Assembly (NCBI GenBank): GCA_031553805.1
Contig: JAVBLC010000004.1
Location: 1 to 64,000, forward strand
DNA from: JAITVB01 sp031553805
GTDB taxonomy: Bacteria; Bacteroidota; Bacteroidia; Bacteroidales; Rikenellaceae
Direction of reading: 5' to 3'
Length of the DNA: 64,000 bases
Shown here: positions 26,916 to 35,702 of the stretch, piece after piece
Position numbering within the stretch: position 1 is the first letter of the stretch
Layout of the letters: the number at the start of each line of letters is the position of its first letter
The notes under the pieces: model-generated
What the model saw: only the letters and a program-made list of their open reading frames with translations
Database searches by the model: none
Told to the model about the DNA's origin: nothing
Made by a program: the position numbers and the translations under genes

Positions 26916-28199
26916 ATGACCGACGAACAACTGATCGACCTGCTCTCCTTTGTGTGGCAAAACGGCCTCTACGACGCCGGCCGGTTGGCTACGCGCGACG
27001 GGGAGGCTGTGGCGGTCGTCCGTCCGGGTAGCCGCGACGCAGAGCGCGCAGGGCTTTTTCGGAATGCCGAAATTTCGGTCGGCGGCAAAACCCTGGTCGG
27101 CAACGTGGCGATCCATCGCCGGGCGTCGGACTGGGGAATTCTGCGCCGCAACAACGACCCGGCCTACGACGGGGTGATCCTCAACGCGGTGGCGGACAAC
27201 GACCGCCTGGCCTACAAGCTCGACAACACATTGCTCCCAGCGGCAACAATGCGATACGACCATTCGATCGAACGCCTCTACGAAGCCCTGCTGGCCAGCG
27301 CCGGTAGCGGACGGTGCGCACAAGAAATGGCCCGGATGGACGACATCGTGGTCAAGAATGCCTGCACCCGGCTGATGGTCGAACGCCTGGAACGAAAGTG
27401 CGGGGAAATTTTTGAGATCCTGCGGTCGGTCGACGGCAGTTGGTACGAAACTTTCTACATCATGATGTTCCGCACGATGGGTCTCGGTTCGGCAGAGAGC
27501 AAGCGGCGCTATATGGCGCTGGCCCGGGCGCTGCCCTATGCGACGGTATGCCGCGAGTGCGGGTCGTTGGCCGCGGTCGAGGCGATGCTTTTCGGGGTGG
27601 CCGGATTTCTGGAAGACCATTTTGCGGACGATTATTACCTGCAGATGCAGGAACGTTTCGCCGCATTAAGCGAAAAATACAACCTGAAAGCATTGAAGTT
27701 TGGGGTGTGGAGTTCACACGGAATGCGTCCGGCCAATTTCCCGGCCACGCGCATCGCCCAGTTGGCCAAGCTGATCGACTCGAACGAGTTTATGTTCCAC
27801 AACGTCATCTCGTGCGAAACGCTGGCCCAGGTCAAGAAACTCTTCAACATCGAGTTGCGCGACTATTGGCGCGAACATTTCTCGTTTGACCGCAAATCGC
27901 CAGAGGCCAATAAGGCACTCGGAGAAATGACGATCGACATTTTTATGATCAACCTCGTCGTGCCCATCCTTTTTGCCTACGGCAGCTTCATGGAAGAGGA
28001 GTCGCTCAAGGAAGGCGCCCTCGATTTTCTGGACCAGGTGGCACCCGAGGCCAACCGTTATACCCGCCTGTGGGGCGGCCGGATGAAGATAGAAAACGCC
28101 GGTTACTCGCAGGCGCTGATTCAGCTTTCGACCGAATATTGCGGACGGAAACGTTGCTGCGATTGCTTTATCGGATCGCGAATGCTGAAAAGTCTATAA
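26916..28199 (+). CDS. DUF2851 family protein
   Basis: A 427-residue cytoplasmic protein of the Bacteroidetes-specific DUF2851 family, function unknown. Recognisable blocks are LLSFVWQNGLYDAGRLATRD, GNVAIHRRASDWGILRRNND, and AMLFGVAGFLEDHFADDYYL. Near the end a Cys cluster (STEYCGRKRCCDCFIGSRML) could bind a metal or cluster. It follows sufT by 36 bp, so the Fe-S assembly context makes a cluster-related role conceivable, but this is only context. Confidence 0.85.
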   Translation: MTDEQLIDLLSFVWQNGLYDAGRLATRDGEAVAVVRPGSRDAERAGLFRNAEISVGGKTLVGNVAIHRRASDWGILRRNNDPAYDGVILNAVADNDRLAYKLDNTLLPAATMRYDHSIERLYEALLASAGSGRCAQEMARMDDIVVKNACTRLMVERLERKCGEIFEILRSVDGSWYETFYIMMFRTMGLGSAESKRRYMALARALPYATVCRECGSLAAVEAMLFGVAGFLEDHFADDYYLQMQERFAALSEKYNLKALKFGVWSSHGMRPANFPATRIAQLAKLIDSNEFMFHNVISCETLAQVKKLFNIELRDYWREHFSFDRKSPEANKALGEMTIDIFMINLVVPILFAYGSFMEEESLKEGALDFLDQVAPEANRYTRLWGGRMKIENAGYSQALIQLSTEYCGRKRCCDCFIGSRMLKSL

Positions 28200-28260
28200 T
28201 ATTTTGTACCTTTACCCCGTTTTTTATATTTTTCGATAGAAGCATAAACTTACACGCCAT

Positions 28261-31200
28261 ATGAGCTTAACGACAAGCCTGCTAAAGCTGTTCTTCGGGA
28301 CCAAGGCCGACAAAGACAAAAAAGAGATCCAACCCTACGTGGACAAAATACTGGCCGCCTACCCCGCGGTAGACGCCTTGAGCAACGACGAACTGCGCGC
28401 CCTTTCTGCGAAACTGAAACAGGAAATCGCCGATTTCATCCGCCCTGAGGAAGACCAGGTAGTCGAACTCAAAGCCGGCTTGGAAAGCATCGACGTGGCC
28501 ATCGACGAAAAAGAACGCATCGGCAAGGAGATTGACCGCATCACCAAAACGATCGACGACAAGATCGAGGAAAAGCTACTGGAAATCATGCCGCAAGCCT
28601 TTTCGATCGTCAAATCGACCGCCCGCCGCCTGACCCAGAACACCCGGATCGAAGTGACCGCTACGGACTTCGACCGCGACCTGGCCGCCGCAGGCAAGGA
28701 CTTCGTGTCGATCGAGGGAGACAAGGCTATCTGGGTCAACCAGTGGAAAGCCGGAGGGAACACGATCACGTGGGACATGATCCACTACGACTGCCAGTTG
28801 TTCGGGGGCGCCGTGTTGCACTTGGGCAAGATCTCGGAAATGGCTACAGGGGAAGGGAAAACCCTCGTCGCTACGCTGCCTGTGTTCCTCAATGCCCTGG
28901 CCGGCAAGGGGGTACACCTGGTGACGGTCAACGACTACCTCGCCCGACGCGACTCGGAGTGGATGGGCCCGATCTACCAATTCCACGGCCTGTCGGTCGA
29001 CTGTATCGACAAGCACCAACCCAACTCTGACGCCCGCCGCAAGGCCTATCTGGCCGACATCACGTTCGGGACGAACAACGAATACGGGTTCGACTACCTG
29101 CGCGACAACATGGCCATTTCGCCCGAAGACCTCGTGCAGCGCAAACACCACTACGCGATCGTCGATGAGGTCGACTCGGTGTTGATCGACGACGCCCGTA
29201 CGCCCCTCATCATCTCGGGCCCCGTGCCCAAGGGCGAAGACCAGATGTTCGAACAGTATAAACAGCCGATCGAACAACTCTATAACCTGCAACGCAATCT
29301 CGCCACCCAGCTCCTGGCCGAAGCCAAGAAACTGATCGACGCCGGCAAGACCGATGAGGGAGGCGTGCTCCTCTACCGTGCCCACAAAGGGTTGCCCAAA
29401 TACAAGCCGCTCATCAAGTACCTGAGCGAAACCGGAGTCAAGGCCCTGATGCAGAAGGTCGAGAACGTCCATATGGCCGACAACAACCGTCGGATGCCCG
29501 AGATCGTCGACGAGCTCTACTTCGTCATCGACGAGAAGCACCACTCGGTCGAACTGACCGACAAGGGCCACGAAGCGCTGGCCAAGAACGTGGGCGACAA
29601 CAAATTCTTCGTGTTGCCCGACATCGGTTCGGTGATCGCCGAGCTGGAACGCTCGGGCCTCTCGGCCGAAGAAAAGGCGATAAAAAAGGACGAGTTGCTC
29701 AACGAATACGCCCTCAAGGCGGAACGCGTGCACACGGCCAATCAGTTGCTAAAGGCCTACAGCCTGTTCGAAAACGACGTCGAATACGTCGTGATGGACA
29801 ACAAAGTAAAAATCGTCGACGAGCAGACGGGCCGTATCCTCGAGGGGCGCCGCTACTCCGACGGCCTGCACCAGGCGATCGAAGCGAAGGAAAACGTCAA
29901 GATCGAAGCCGCCACGCAGACTTTTGCCACGATTACCCTCCAGAACTACTTCCGTATGTACCACAAGCTGGCCGGGATGACCGGTACGGCCGAAACGGAA
30001 GCGAGCGAATTCTGGAGCATCTACAAGTTGGACGTGGTGGTGATCCCGACCAACCGCGCGATCATCCGCGACGACCGCGACGACTTGATCTACAAGACGA
30101 TGCGCGAGAAATACGCCGCCGTGATCGCCGAGATCGAAACACTGGTCAAGGCCGGACGCCCGGTGCTCGTGGGGACGACTTCGGTCGAAATTTCGGAATT
30201 GCTGAGCAAGATGCTCAAGCTGAAAGGCATCCAGCACAACGTCCTGAACGCCAAGCAGCACCAGCAGGAAGCCCAGATCGTGGCCGAAGCCGGCCGACGG
30301 GGCCAGGTGACGATCGCCACCAACATGGCCGGTCGTGGTACGGACATCAAGCTTACGCCCGAAGTGAAAGAAGCGGGCGGGTTGGCCATCATCGGCACCG
30401 AACGCCACGAATCGCGCCGCGTCGACCGCCAGTTGCGCGGACGCGCCGGTCGTCAGGGCGACCCAGGGTCGTCGCAGTTCTTCGTTTCGCTGGAAGACAA
30501 CCTGATGCGCCTTTTCGGTTCGGAACGCATCGCTTCGGTGATGGACCGCATGGGCCTCAAAGAGGGCGAAGTGATCCAGGCCGGAATGATGTCGAAAGCC
30601 ATCGAACGCGCCCAGAAGAAGGTCGAAGAAAACCACTTCGGCACCCGTAAGCGCCTGTTGGAATATGACGACGTGATGAACTCGCAGCGCGAGGTGATCT
30701 ACACCCGCCGCCGCCACGCCCTGTACGGCGAACGCATCGAGGTCGATTTGAACAACCTGATGGGCGACTTCGCCGAAAGCTTTGCCGCCGCTAACGACGG
30801 GGTCGATTACGAGGATTTCAAACTCGAAATGATCCGCGCCGTAGCCGTCGAGCCATCGTTCGATGCGAAACGTTACAAAGGCATTTCGACCGGCGATCTG
30901 GCCGACCTGATCTTCGACGACCTGCGGGCCGCCTACGAACGTCGCCGCCAGATGATCTCGACCACCGCTTTCCCGGTGATCAAGGGCGTATACGAAAAGA
31001 ATGCGTCGCAGTTCGAAAATATTTACGTGCCGGTGACCGACGGGTTGAAAGTATTCAACGTGCCGGTCGACCTGAAAAAGGCTTACGAAAGTCAGGGGCA
31101 GGAGATCTACAAGGCGTTCAGCAAGGTGGTGATGCTCATCATGATCGACGAGAACTGGAAAGAACATCTGCGCGAGATGGACGACCTGCGCCAAAGCGTG

Positions 31201-31557
31201 CAAAATGCCACCTACGAACAGAAAGACCCGCTGTTGATTTACAAATTCGAGTCGTTCGAGCTGTTCCGCAAGATGCTGGACAAGAACAACCGCGAGATCC
31301 TGTCGATCCTGCTCAAGGCCTACATTCCGATGCGCAACGCCTCGGAAGAGGAAGTAAGCCGCCAGCGACAGCCCGAGCGTCCGAAGACCGATATGTCGAA
31401 ACTGCAGACCTCGCGCAGCGAAGCCGCTACCAACGCGGGGCAGGAAGACAAGGGCAAACCGATGCCGGTGGTGGCCGAAAAACACGTGGGACGGAATGAA
31501 CCCTGCCCCTGCGGATCCGGCAAAAAATATAAGAACTGCCACGGCCAGGGGGCGTAG
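28261..31557 (+). CDS. secA: Preprotein translocase ATPase SecA
   Basis: A 1098-residue motor that drives proteins through SecYEG. It has Walker A (MATGEGKTLVATLP), the VDEVDSVLIDDARTPLIISG DEAD-type box, the GRGTDIKL and GRAGRQGDPGSSQFFVSLED motifs, and a C-terminal zinc finger (CPCGSGKKYKNCH). The region from residue about 60 to 130 carries the extra charged coiled insertion typical of Bacteroidetes SecA, which explains the length over the E. coli 901. It has its own upstream gap of 61 bp. No canonical promoter is obvious, although TACCTTTA at 28207 is close. Confidence 0.97.
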   Translation: MSLTTSLLKLFFGTKADKDKKEIQPYVDKILAAYPAVDALSNDELRALSAKLKQEIADFIRPEEDQVVELKAGLESIDVAIDEKERIGKEIDRITKTIDDKIEEKLLEIMPQAFSIVKSTARRLTQNTRIEVTATDFDRDLAAAGKDFVSIEGDKAIWVNQWKAGGNTITWDMIHYDCQLFGGAVLHLGKISEMATGEGKTLVATLPVFLNALAGKGVHLVTVNDYLARRDSEWMGPIYQFHGLSVDCIDKHQPNSDARRKAYLADITFGTNNEYGFDYLRDNMAISPEDLVQRKHHYAIVDEVDSVLIDDARTPLIISGPVPKGEDQMFEQYKQPIEQLYNLQRNLATQLLAEAKKLIDAGKTDEGGVLLYRAHKGLPKYKPLIKYLSETGVKALMQKVENVHMADNNRRMPEIVDELYFVIDEKHHSVELTDKGHEALAKNVGDNKFFVLPDIGSVIAELERSGLSAEEKAIKKDELLNEYALKAERVHTANQLLKAYSLFENDVEYVVMDNKVKIVDEQTGRILEGRRYSDGLHQAIEAKENVKIEAATQTFATITLQNYFRMYHKLAGMTGTAETEASEFWSIYKLDVVVIPTNRAIIRDDRDDLIYKTMREKYAAVIAEIETLVKAGRPVLVGTTSVEISELLSKMLKLKGIQHNVLNAKQHQQEAQIVAEAGRRGQVTIATNMAGRGTDIKLTPEVKEAGGLAIIGTERHESRRVDRQLRGRAGRQGDPGSSQFFVSLEDNLMRLFGSERIASVMDRMGLKEGEVIQAGMMSKAIERAQKKVEENHFGTRKRLLEYDDVMNSQREVIYTRRRHALYGERIEVDLNNLMGDFAESFAAANDGVDYEDFKLEMIRAVAVEPSFDAKRYKGISTGDLADLIFDDLRAAYERRRQMISTTAFPVIKGVYEKNASQFENIYVPVTDGLKVFNVPVDLKKAYESQGQEIYKAFSKVVMLIMIDENWKEHLREMDDLRQSVQNATYEQKDPLLIYKFESFELFRKMLDKNNREILSILLKAYIPMRNASEEEVSRQRQPERPKTDMSKLQTSRSEAATNAGQEDKGKPMPVVAEKHVGRNEPCPCGSGKKYKNCHGQGA

Positions 31558-31590
31558 GGCTTCCGAAGGCTGCACGTATGGCACGCCACC

Positions 31591-31666
31591 TTTAAACGAT
31601 CCTTCCGGTCTTCAATCCTCACGTACTTTAGTACGCTCCGGTTGAAAACCGAAACGATCATTTAAA
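31591..31666. repeat. Imperfect 76-nt inverted repeat after secA
   Basis: Arms of about 25 nt (starting TTTAAACGATC and ending GATCATTTAAA) match with four substitutions and close on an inner GTAC-TTTA-GTAC hairpin. There is no following T run, so it is not a standard terminator. It occupies the 188-bp gap between secA and the slyD-like gene, where I see no gene. Confidence 0.55.
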
Positions 31667-31745
31667 TCTGACGCACTCTCCGCACAGCGAAATCGGCGGG
31701 GCTGCCTCGAAAATATTTGAAAAGAAAATTTAATTGATAAAAATT

Positions 31746-32300
31746 ATGAAAATTGCGAAAGACACGTTTGTGTCGCTGAGTTACGAACTGAAAGTGGACG
31801 GTGAAATCGTTGACCAGGCTACAGCTGAAGCTCCGTTGGAATTTATCTACGGTGCGGGCTTCCTGTTGCCGGCCTTTGAACAAAATATCGACGGGAAATC
31901 GGCGGGCGACGCGTTTGCCTTTGCCCTCGACGCAGCCAACGGCTACGGCGAAGTGATGCTGGAAGCGGTGATCGAACTGCCGAAAAGCGCCTTCATGGTC
32001 GACGGCCAGATCGAGGAGGGGATGCTCGAAGTGGGCAACCACATCCCGATGATGGACAACCAGGGCAACCAGTTGGTGGGTACGGTGACCGCGCTCAAAG
32101 ACGACGTGGTGGTGATGGACTTCAACCATCCGCTGGCAGGCAAGACGCTGAACTTCTCGGGCAAGATCGAAGGGGTACGCGAGGTAACCGACGTAGACCG
32201 GGCGAAGATGATGGGTCTGGGCGGCGGATGCGGCTGCGGTTGCGGCGACGACGGTTGCGAAGACTGCGGCGACGGCAAGGAAGGCTGCGGCTGCAATTAA
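31746..32300 (+). CDS. FKBP-type peptidyl-prolyl isomerase, SlyD-like
   Basis: A 184-residue SlyD-type isomerase and chaperone. The FKBP part begins DTFVSLSYELKVDGEIVDQA with GAGFLLPAFEQNIDGKSAGD, and the IF insertion follows (ELPKSAFMVDGQIEEGMLEVG). The tail from about residue 158 is Gly/Cys-rich with seven Cys (GGGCGCGCGDDG, CEDCGDG, GCGCN) in place of the His-rich tail of E. coli SlyD. It is probably a metal-binding segment, such as nickel or copper. ATG at 31746 is chosen rather than a TTG four codons upstream. Confidence 0.88.
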   Translation: MKIAKDTFVSLSYELKVDGEIVDQATAEAPLEFIYGAGFLLPAFEQNIDGKSAGDAFAFALDAANGYGEVMLEAVIELPKSAFMVDGQIEEGMLEVGNHIPMMDNQGNQLVGTVTALKDDVVVMDFNHPLAGKTLNFSGKIEGVREVTDVDRAKMMGLGGGCGCGCGDDGCEDCGDGKEGCGCN

Positions 32301-32331
32301 CGCACCGACCGTTTAAAGCAAGGTTAGTCAA

Positions 32332-32562
32332 GGAAAGCAAAGCTTTAGCTTCGCTGAGCTCCACTTCGTTCCGGTTCCAGAAAAATTTTTAACTGCGTTG
32401 AGCTCACCCGCCTTCGGCGACCTCGGTTGCGCCGCTTTTTATAAAAAGCGGCGGTTCTCTCAAAGGCAAATGCGCGGGGGCCACGCTCCCGGAGATTTTT
32501 ATGCCGGAACCGGTTTAGCAACGTGAGCTTTCCGATGCATAAAAATCTCTTGCGCGAGGGCC
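32332..32562 (+). repeat. Dispersed structured repeat, copy 1 (full, 231 bp)
   Basis: It begins GGAAAGCAAAGCTTTAGC and ends near CTCTTGCGCGAGGGCC. It contains a perfect 22-nt palindrome at 32431-32452 (arms GCCGC and GCGGC around TTTTTATAAAAA). A second inverted repeat has GAGATTTTTATGC at 32492-32504 paired with GCATAAAAATCTC at 32537-32549. The order, spacing and length match the copy at 47339. It lies between the slyD-like gene and the YhcH genes. No coding function is apparent in the 447-bp gap. Confidence 0.8.
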
Positions 32563-32640
32563 AAAAACAAAGTGCAGGAGCCAAAACCGACTGCACAAAA
32601 ACATAACGTATCCGGCCCACACCGGAAATCACGCTGAAAA

Positions 32641-32669
32641 TCCCCGTTTCCCCGAAACGGGGATTTTTT
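32641..32669 (+). terminator. Intrinsic terminator before YhcH-family genes
   Basis: Perfect 10-bp stem (TCCCCGTTTC and GAAACGGGGA) with a CCC loop and six T. It ends whatever reads through the repeat before the YhcH transcription unit begins. Confidence 0.85.
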
Positions 32670-32689
32670 GGTGATGTCCGAAAAACCGC

Positions 32690-32712
32690 TTACATTTCGT
32701 ATCGAAATGTAA
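32690..32712 (+). promoter_or_regulatory. Palindrome upstream of YhcH pair (candidate operator)
   Basis: TTACATTTCG and CGAAATGTAA are perfect 10-bp arms with a TAT spacer, 35 bp before the first ATG and 20 bp after a terminator. There is no T run, so it is more like a regulator binding site than a terminator. Confidence 0.5.
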
Positions 32713-32747
32713 ACCGACACCACCCCAAAACCTAACCGATATAACCG

Positions 32748-33362
32748 ATGAAAAAGATCATGCTTACCGCCGCACTCCTCCTGATGACGGCCCTGGTTAC
32801 GAAAGCCCAACCAGGATACATCTCCTCAGGCGAGGCCAACGGCTGGGTCAACAGCCGGATGTGGGCGCCGGAAGGGCTCGCCGTTTCACCCCAGGACGAA
32901 GTCAATGCCGACGAGTTCTACCTCCAGTACCAGAAAAACAAGGCGGTGTGGGACGCCGTGTTCGCCTATATGCGCGATACCGATTTCAATACGTTCGACC
33001 TGAGCGTGGGCCAGGTCGAGATCGTCCCGGGCTGCATCCTCAAGACCAGCACTTCATCGACCCGCGAAGAGGCTGAAACCCCGCGTTTCGAAAACCATCA
33101 CCGCGTAATCGACCTGCAATACACCTTCGGCGGGGTGGAGCGGATCGGCGTACCGACGGGCGAAACCACACTCACCGTACCCTACGATGCGGCGAAAGAC
33201 GTGGAATTTTACACCTGTCAGAAGCGTGAGATCTTTTATTACACGACCTCTCCGGCGACTTTCTACCTCTTCTTCCCGGGCGACCTGCATATGCCCACCC
33301 TCAAGGCGGGCGAGATTCAGCCCCTGCGGAAAGTGACGTTTAAGATTGACTATGTCGAATAA
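32748..33362 (+). CDS. Exported YhcH/YjgK/YiaL (DUF386) family protein, first paralog
   Basis: A 204-residue protein with signal peptide MKKIMLTAALLLMTALVTKA. The mature part resembles the YhcH/EbgC-type cupin family: FENHHRVIDLQYTFGGVERIGV corresponds to the sugar/metal site, and FYLFFPGDLHMPTL is the C-terminal signature with its His. Cytoplasmic members act in sugar or sialic-acid metabolism, whereas this one is exported. It shares about the whole length with the next gene, so they are tandem paralogs. The metal His residues are partly kept (HH, H). Substrate unknown. Confidence 0.8.
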   Translation: MKKIMLTAALLLMTALVTKAQPGYISSGEANGWVNSRMWAPEGLAVSPQDEVNADEFYLQYQKNKAVWDAVFAYMRDTDFNTFDLSVGQVEIVPGCILKTSTSSTREEAETPRFENHHRVIDLQYTFGGVERIGVPTGETTLTVPYDAAKDVEFYTCQKREIFYYTTSPATFYLFFPGDLHMPTLKAGEIQPLRKVTFKIDYVE

Positions 33363-33374
33363 AACTTTCGAACG

Positions 33375-33974
33375 ATGAAGAAACTGATTTTTAGCACGAT
33401 GGCCTTGTTTGCACTGGCGACGGGCGTACAGGCGCAAGATGCGGCGGCTTGGGTAACGAGCCGGGCGTGGGCTCCGGCGGGGTTTGCGCTGAATGTCCAC
33501 GAGTCGGTCAATGCCCAGGAATTCTATGACCAGTATCAGAAGAACCGCGAGGTTTGGGAGGCGATTTTCACTTTTATGCGCGACACGAAACTCGACACGC
33601 TGTCGGTGGGCGAACGTCCGCTGAACGCCGAGCTGGGCGACCGGTGCGTGCTGCGGGTGACCGAGGGCAACACGAAACCGATGCCGACCGAGGCGCCGTT
33701 GTTCGAGCACCACAAGAAGTATATCGACCTGCAGTATAACCGGACGGGGAGCGAGGTGATCGCTTTTACGTGGCCGGGGTATGCGGTGGAGGTTTCGGAT
33801 TATAATCCGGTGCGCGACGTGCAGTATTACACGGCGTTGGAGATGGTTTCCTACCAGAGTACGCCCGATTTGTTTTTCCTTTGTTTTCCGTCGGACTACC
33901 ATATGCCGTCGTTGAACGACGGGACGCAGCAGCGGGTGAAGAAACTCGTGGTGAAAATCGAATACGTAGAATAA
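33375..33974 (+). CDS. Exported YhcH/YjgK/YiaL (DUF386) family protein, second paralog
   Basis: A 199-residue tandem paralog of the preceding gene, 12 bp downstream. Signal peptide MKKLIFSTMALFALATGVQA. The shared pattern runs from AAWVTSRAWAPAGFALNVHE through FEHHKKYIDLQYNRTGSEVI to FFLCFPSDYHMPSLNDGTQQ. It keeps the paired His (EHHKK) and the distal His. The two genes form one operon under the palindrome at 32690. Such paired secreted copies may form a heterodimer, but nothing in the sequence proves it. Confidence 0.8.
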   Translation: MKKLIFSTMALFALATGVQAQDAAAWVTSRAWAPAGFALNVHESVNAQEFYDQYQKNREVWEAIFTFMRDTKLDTLSVGERPLNAELGDRCVLRVTEGNTKPMPTEAPLFEHHKKYIDLQYNRTGSEVIAFTWPGYAVEVSDYNPVRDVQYYTALEMVSYQSTPDLFFLCFPSDYHMPSLNDGTQQRVKKLVVKIEYVE

Positions 33975-33992
33975 CGGCCGAGCAGTCCCCCG

Positions 33993-34123
33993 GAAAGCAA
34001 AGCTTTCCAGAAAAATTTTTGGTGCCGCTTTTTATAAAAAGCGCCGCAACCGAGATCGCTGCATCGCAGCGGACGAGCTCAACATAGTTAAAAATTTTTC
34101 GGCGATGCTTTGCATCGCTTAGC
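33993..34123 (-). repeat. Dispersed structured repeat, copy 4 (short, inverted)
   Basis: Read on the minus strand it has GAAAAATTTTTAACTATG, TTGAGCTC, a local hairpin (CGCTGC-GAT-GCAGCG), CTCGGTTGCGGC and the T5ATA5 palindrome. It lacks the second inverted repeat. The hairpin sequences differ from those of copies 1 and 2 but remain self-complementary. It fills most of the gap between the convergent YhcH and FAD genes. Confidence 0.7.
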
Positions 34124-34142
34124 TGACCTTGATTTAAACGGG

Positions 34143-35702
34143 CTACTTGTTTATATACCTTTGCACCGCTTCGGCACAGCGCTCCCCGTCCATTGCCGCC
34201 GAAACGATTCCCCCGGCATAGCCCGCTCCCTCGGCCGACGGAAACAGTCCTGCAACCTGCGGATGCATGAGCGTCGCCCCGTCCCGCGGTATCCGCACCG
34301 GGGAAGACGTCCTCGACTCCACCCCCAGCAACACCGCATCGGCCGTCACAAATCCCCGCATCTTTTCGCCGAACGAGGCAAGGCCTCCCCGCAACGATTC
34401 CGCCATAAACGGGGGCAACCAGTCACCGAAAGCCGTCGGTACCGCCCCCGGATGGTAAGACGTCGCGGGCAGATCCCGCGAGGGTTTTCCGGCAATAAAA
34501 TCGGTTAACCGCTGTCCCGGTACGACCTGCATCCCGCCACCGTGCGCAAAAGCCGTTTGTTCAAACTCGCGCTGGAATTGCAGGCCGGCTAAAACGCCGT
34601 GCTTCGGCACCAAATGTGCAAAATCGTCCAGCCGCACCTCGGTCACGATACCCGAATTGGCAAACCGGGAATGGCGTCCCGAAGGCGACATCCCGTTGAC
34701 CACCGCCTCGTCGGCCGTCGTCTTGGCCGGCACGATGAAGCCGCCGGGACACATACAAAACGAATAAACCCCGCGTCCGCCGACCTGGCTCACCAGCGAA
34801 TAGGACGCCGCCGGCAGGTATTCACCCCGCTCGGGCAGATGGTACTGGATGCGGTCGATCACCGTCTGGGGATGTTCGACCCGAAGGCCCATCGCAAACG
34901 CTTTGGGTTCGAGCCGAATATTTTTTCGGGCGAGCAATTCGTAAATATCACGCGCCGAATGGCCCGTAGCCAGGATCACGGCACGGGCTTCGATGCGCTG
35001 GCCGCCATTATAGGCGATGCCTGTAATTTTTTCGTCTTTCTGAAAAATATCCTCGAGACGGGCACCATGAAAGATCTGGCCGCCACAGGAGAGAACGCGC
35101 TCGCGCAAGGCGGCGATCACCCGCGGCAGGCGGTCGGTGCCGATATGGGGGTGGGCGTCGTAGAGGATTTCCTCCTGTGCGCCGTGGTAGTGCAGTACTT
35201 CGAGGATTTTTCGGTAGTCGCCTCGCTTTTTCGAGCGGGTAAATAGTTTGCCATCGGAAAAGGCCCCTGCCCCACCCTCACCGAAAGCGTAATTGGAATC
35301 GGGGTCGACCGGGCCGTTGCGGTTGATACGGGCCACGTCTTTTTTCCGGGCCGACACATCCTTACCACGCTCCAGGACGACCGGCTGCAAACCGAGTTCG
35401 ATCAGGCGCAGCGCGGCAAACAGCCCCGCCGGGCCCGCCCCGACGACGATTACCGGCGGACGGTTCGCCACGTCGGGATAGTCAAAATGGATCGGGGCCG
35501 GTTTTCCCTCGGGATCGACGAAGATTTCGAGGCCGAGGTTGACCTTGATGTTGCGGCTGCGGGCATCGACCGAACGGTGGGTGATGCGCGCCAGGGCGAT
35601 CCGGTCTTCGCGGATGCCGAGCTTGCAGGCGGCCAACGGCAGGTAGGCCCGTTCGTCGGCTGCCTCGCGCGGCGAAAGCACCAGTTGAACGACGGTCGGC
35701 AT
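34143..35702 (-). CDS. FAD-dependent oxidoreductase (COG2509 type)
   Basis: A 519-residue flavoprotein of the uncharacterised FAD-dependent dehydrogenase group. The Rossmann dinucleotide loop is VIVVGAGPAGLFAALRL near residue 85. Characteristic blocks are NYAFGEGGAGAFSDGKL, VILATGHSARDIYELLA, and a C-terminal GVESRTSSPVRIPRD followed by GLFPSAEGAGYAGGIVSAAM. An N-terminal domain of about 80 residues precedes the FAD loop, as in the family. Substrate unknown. The start codon overlaps the stop of the upstream gene by one base (TGATG), so the two are coupled. Confidence 0.85.
   Translation of the reverse strand: MPTVVQLVLSPREAADERAYLPLAACKLGIREDRIALARITHRSVDARSRNIKVNLGLEIFVDPEGKPAPIHFDYPDVANRPPVIVVGAGPAGLFAALRLIELGLQPVVLERGKDVSARKKDVARINRNGPVDPDSNYAFGEGGAGAFSDGKLFTRSKKRGDYRKILEVLHYHGAQEEILYDAHPHIGTDRLPRVIAALRERVLSCGGQIFHGARLEDIFQKDEKITGIAYNGGQRIEARAVILATGHSARDIYELLARKNIRLEPKAFAMGLRVEHPQTVIDRIQYHLPERGEYLPAASYSLVSQVGGRGVYSFCMCPGGFIVPAKTTADEAVVNGMSPSGRHSRFANSGIVTEVRLDDFAHLVPKHGVLAGLQFQREFEQTAFAHGGGMQVVPGQRLTDFIAGKPSRDLPATSYHPGAVPTAFGDWLPPFMAESLRGGLASFGEKMRGFVTADAVLLGVESRTSSPVRIPRDGATLMHPQVAGLFPSAEGAGYAGGIVSAAMDGERCAEAVQRYINK

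Noticed and set aside
29749..31584. 611-codon frame antisense to secA
   Set aside because: secA is complete and unambiguous, and the antisense frame is a composition shadow.
32345..32632. Recurring peptide-like frame (FAFERTAAFYKKRRNRG) in the repeats at 32345 and 63031
   Set aside because: The same words appear because the repeat DNA is the same. Conservation follows hairpin pairing, not codons, so I treat it as non-coding.
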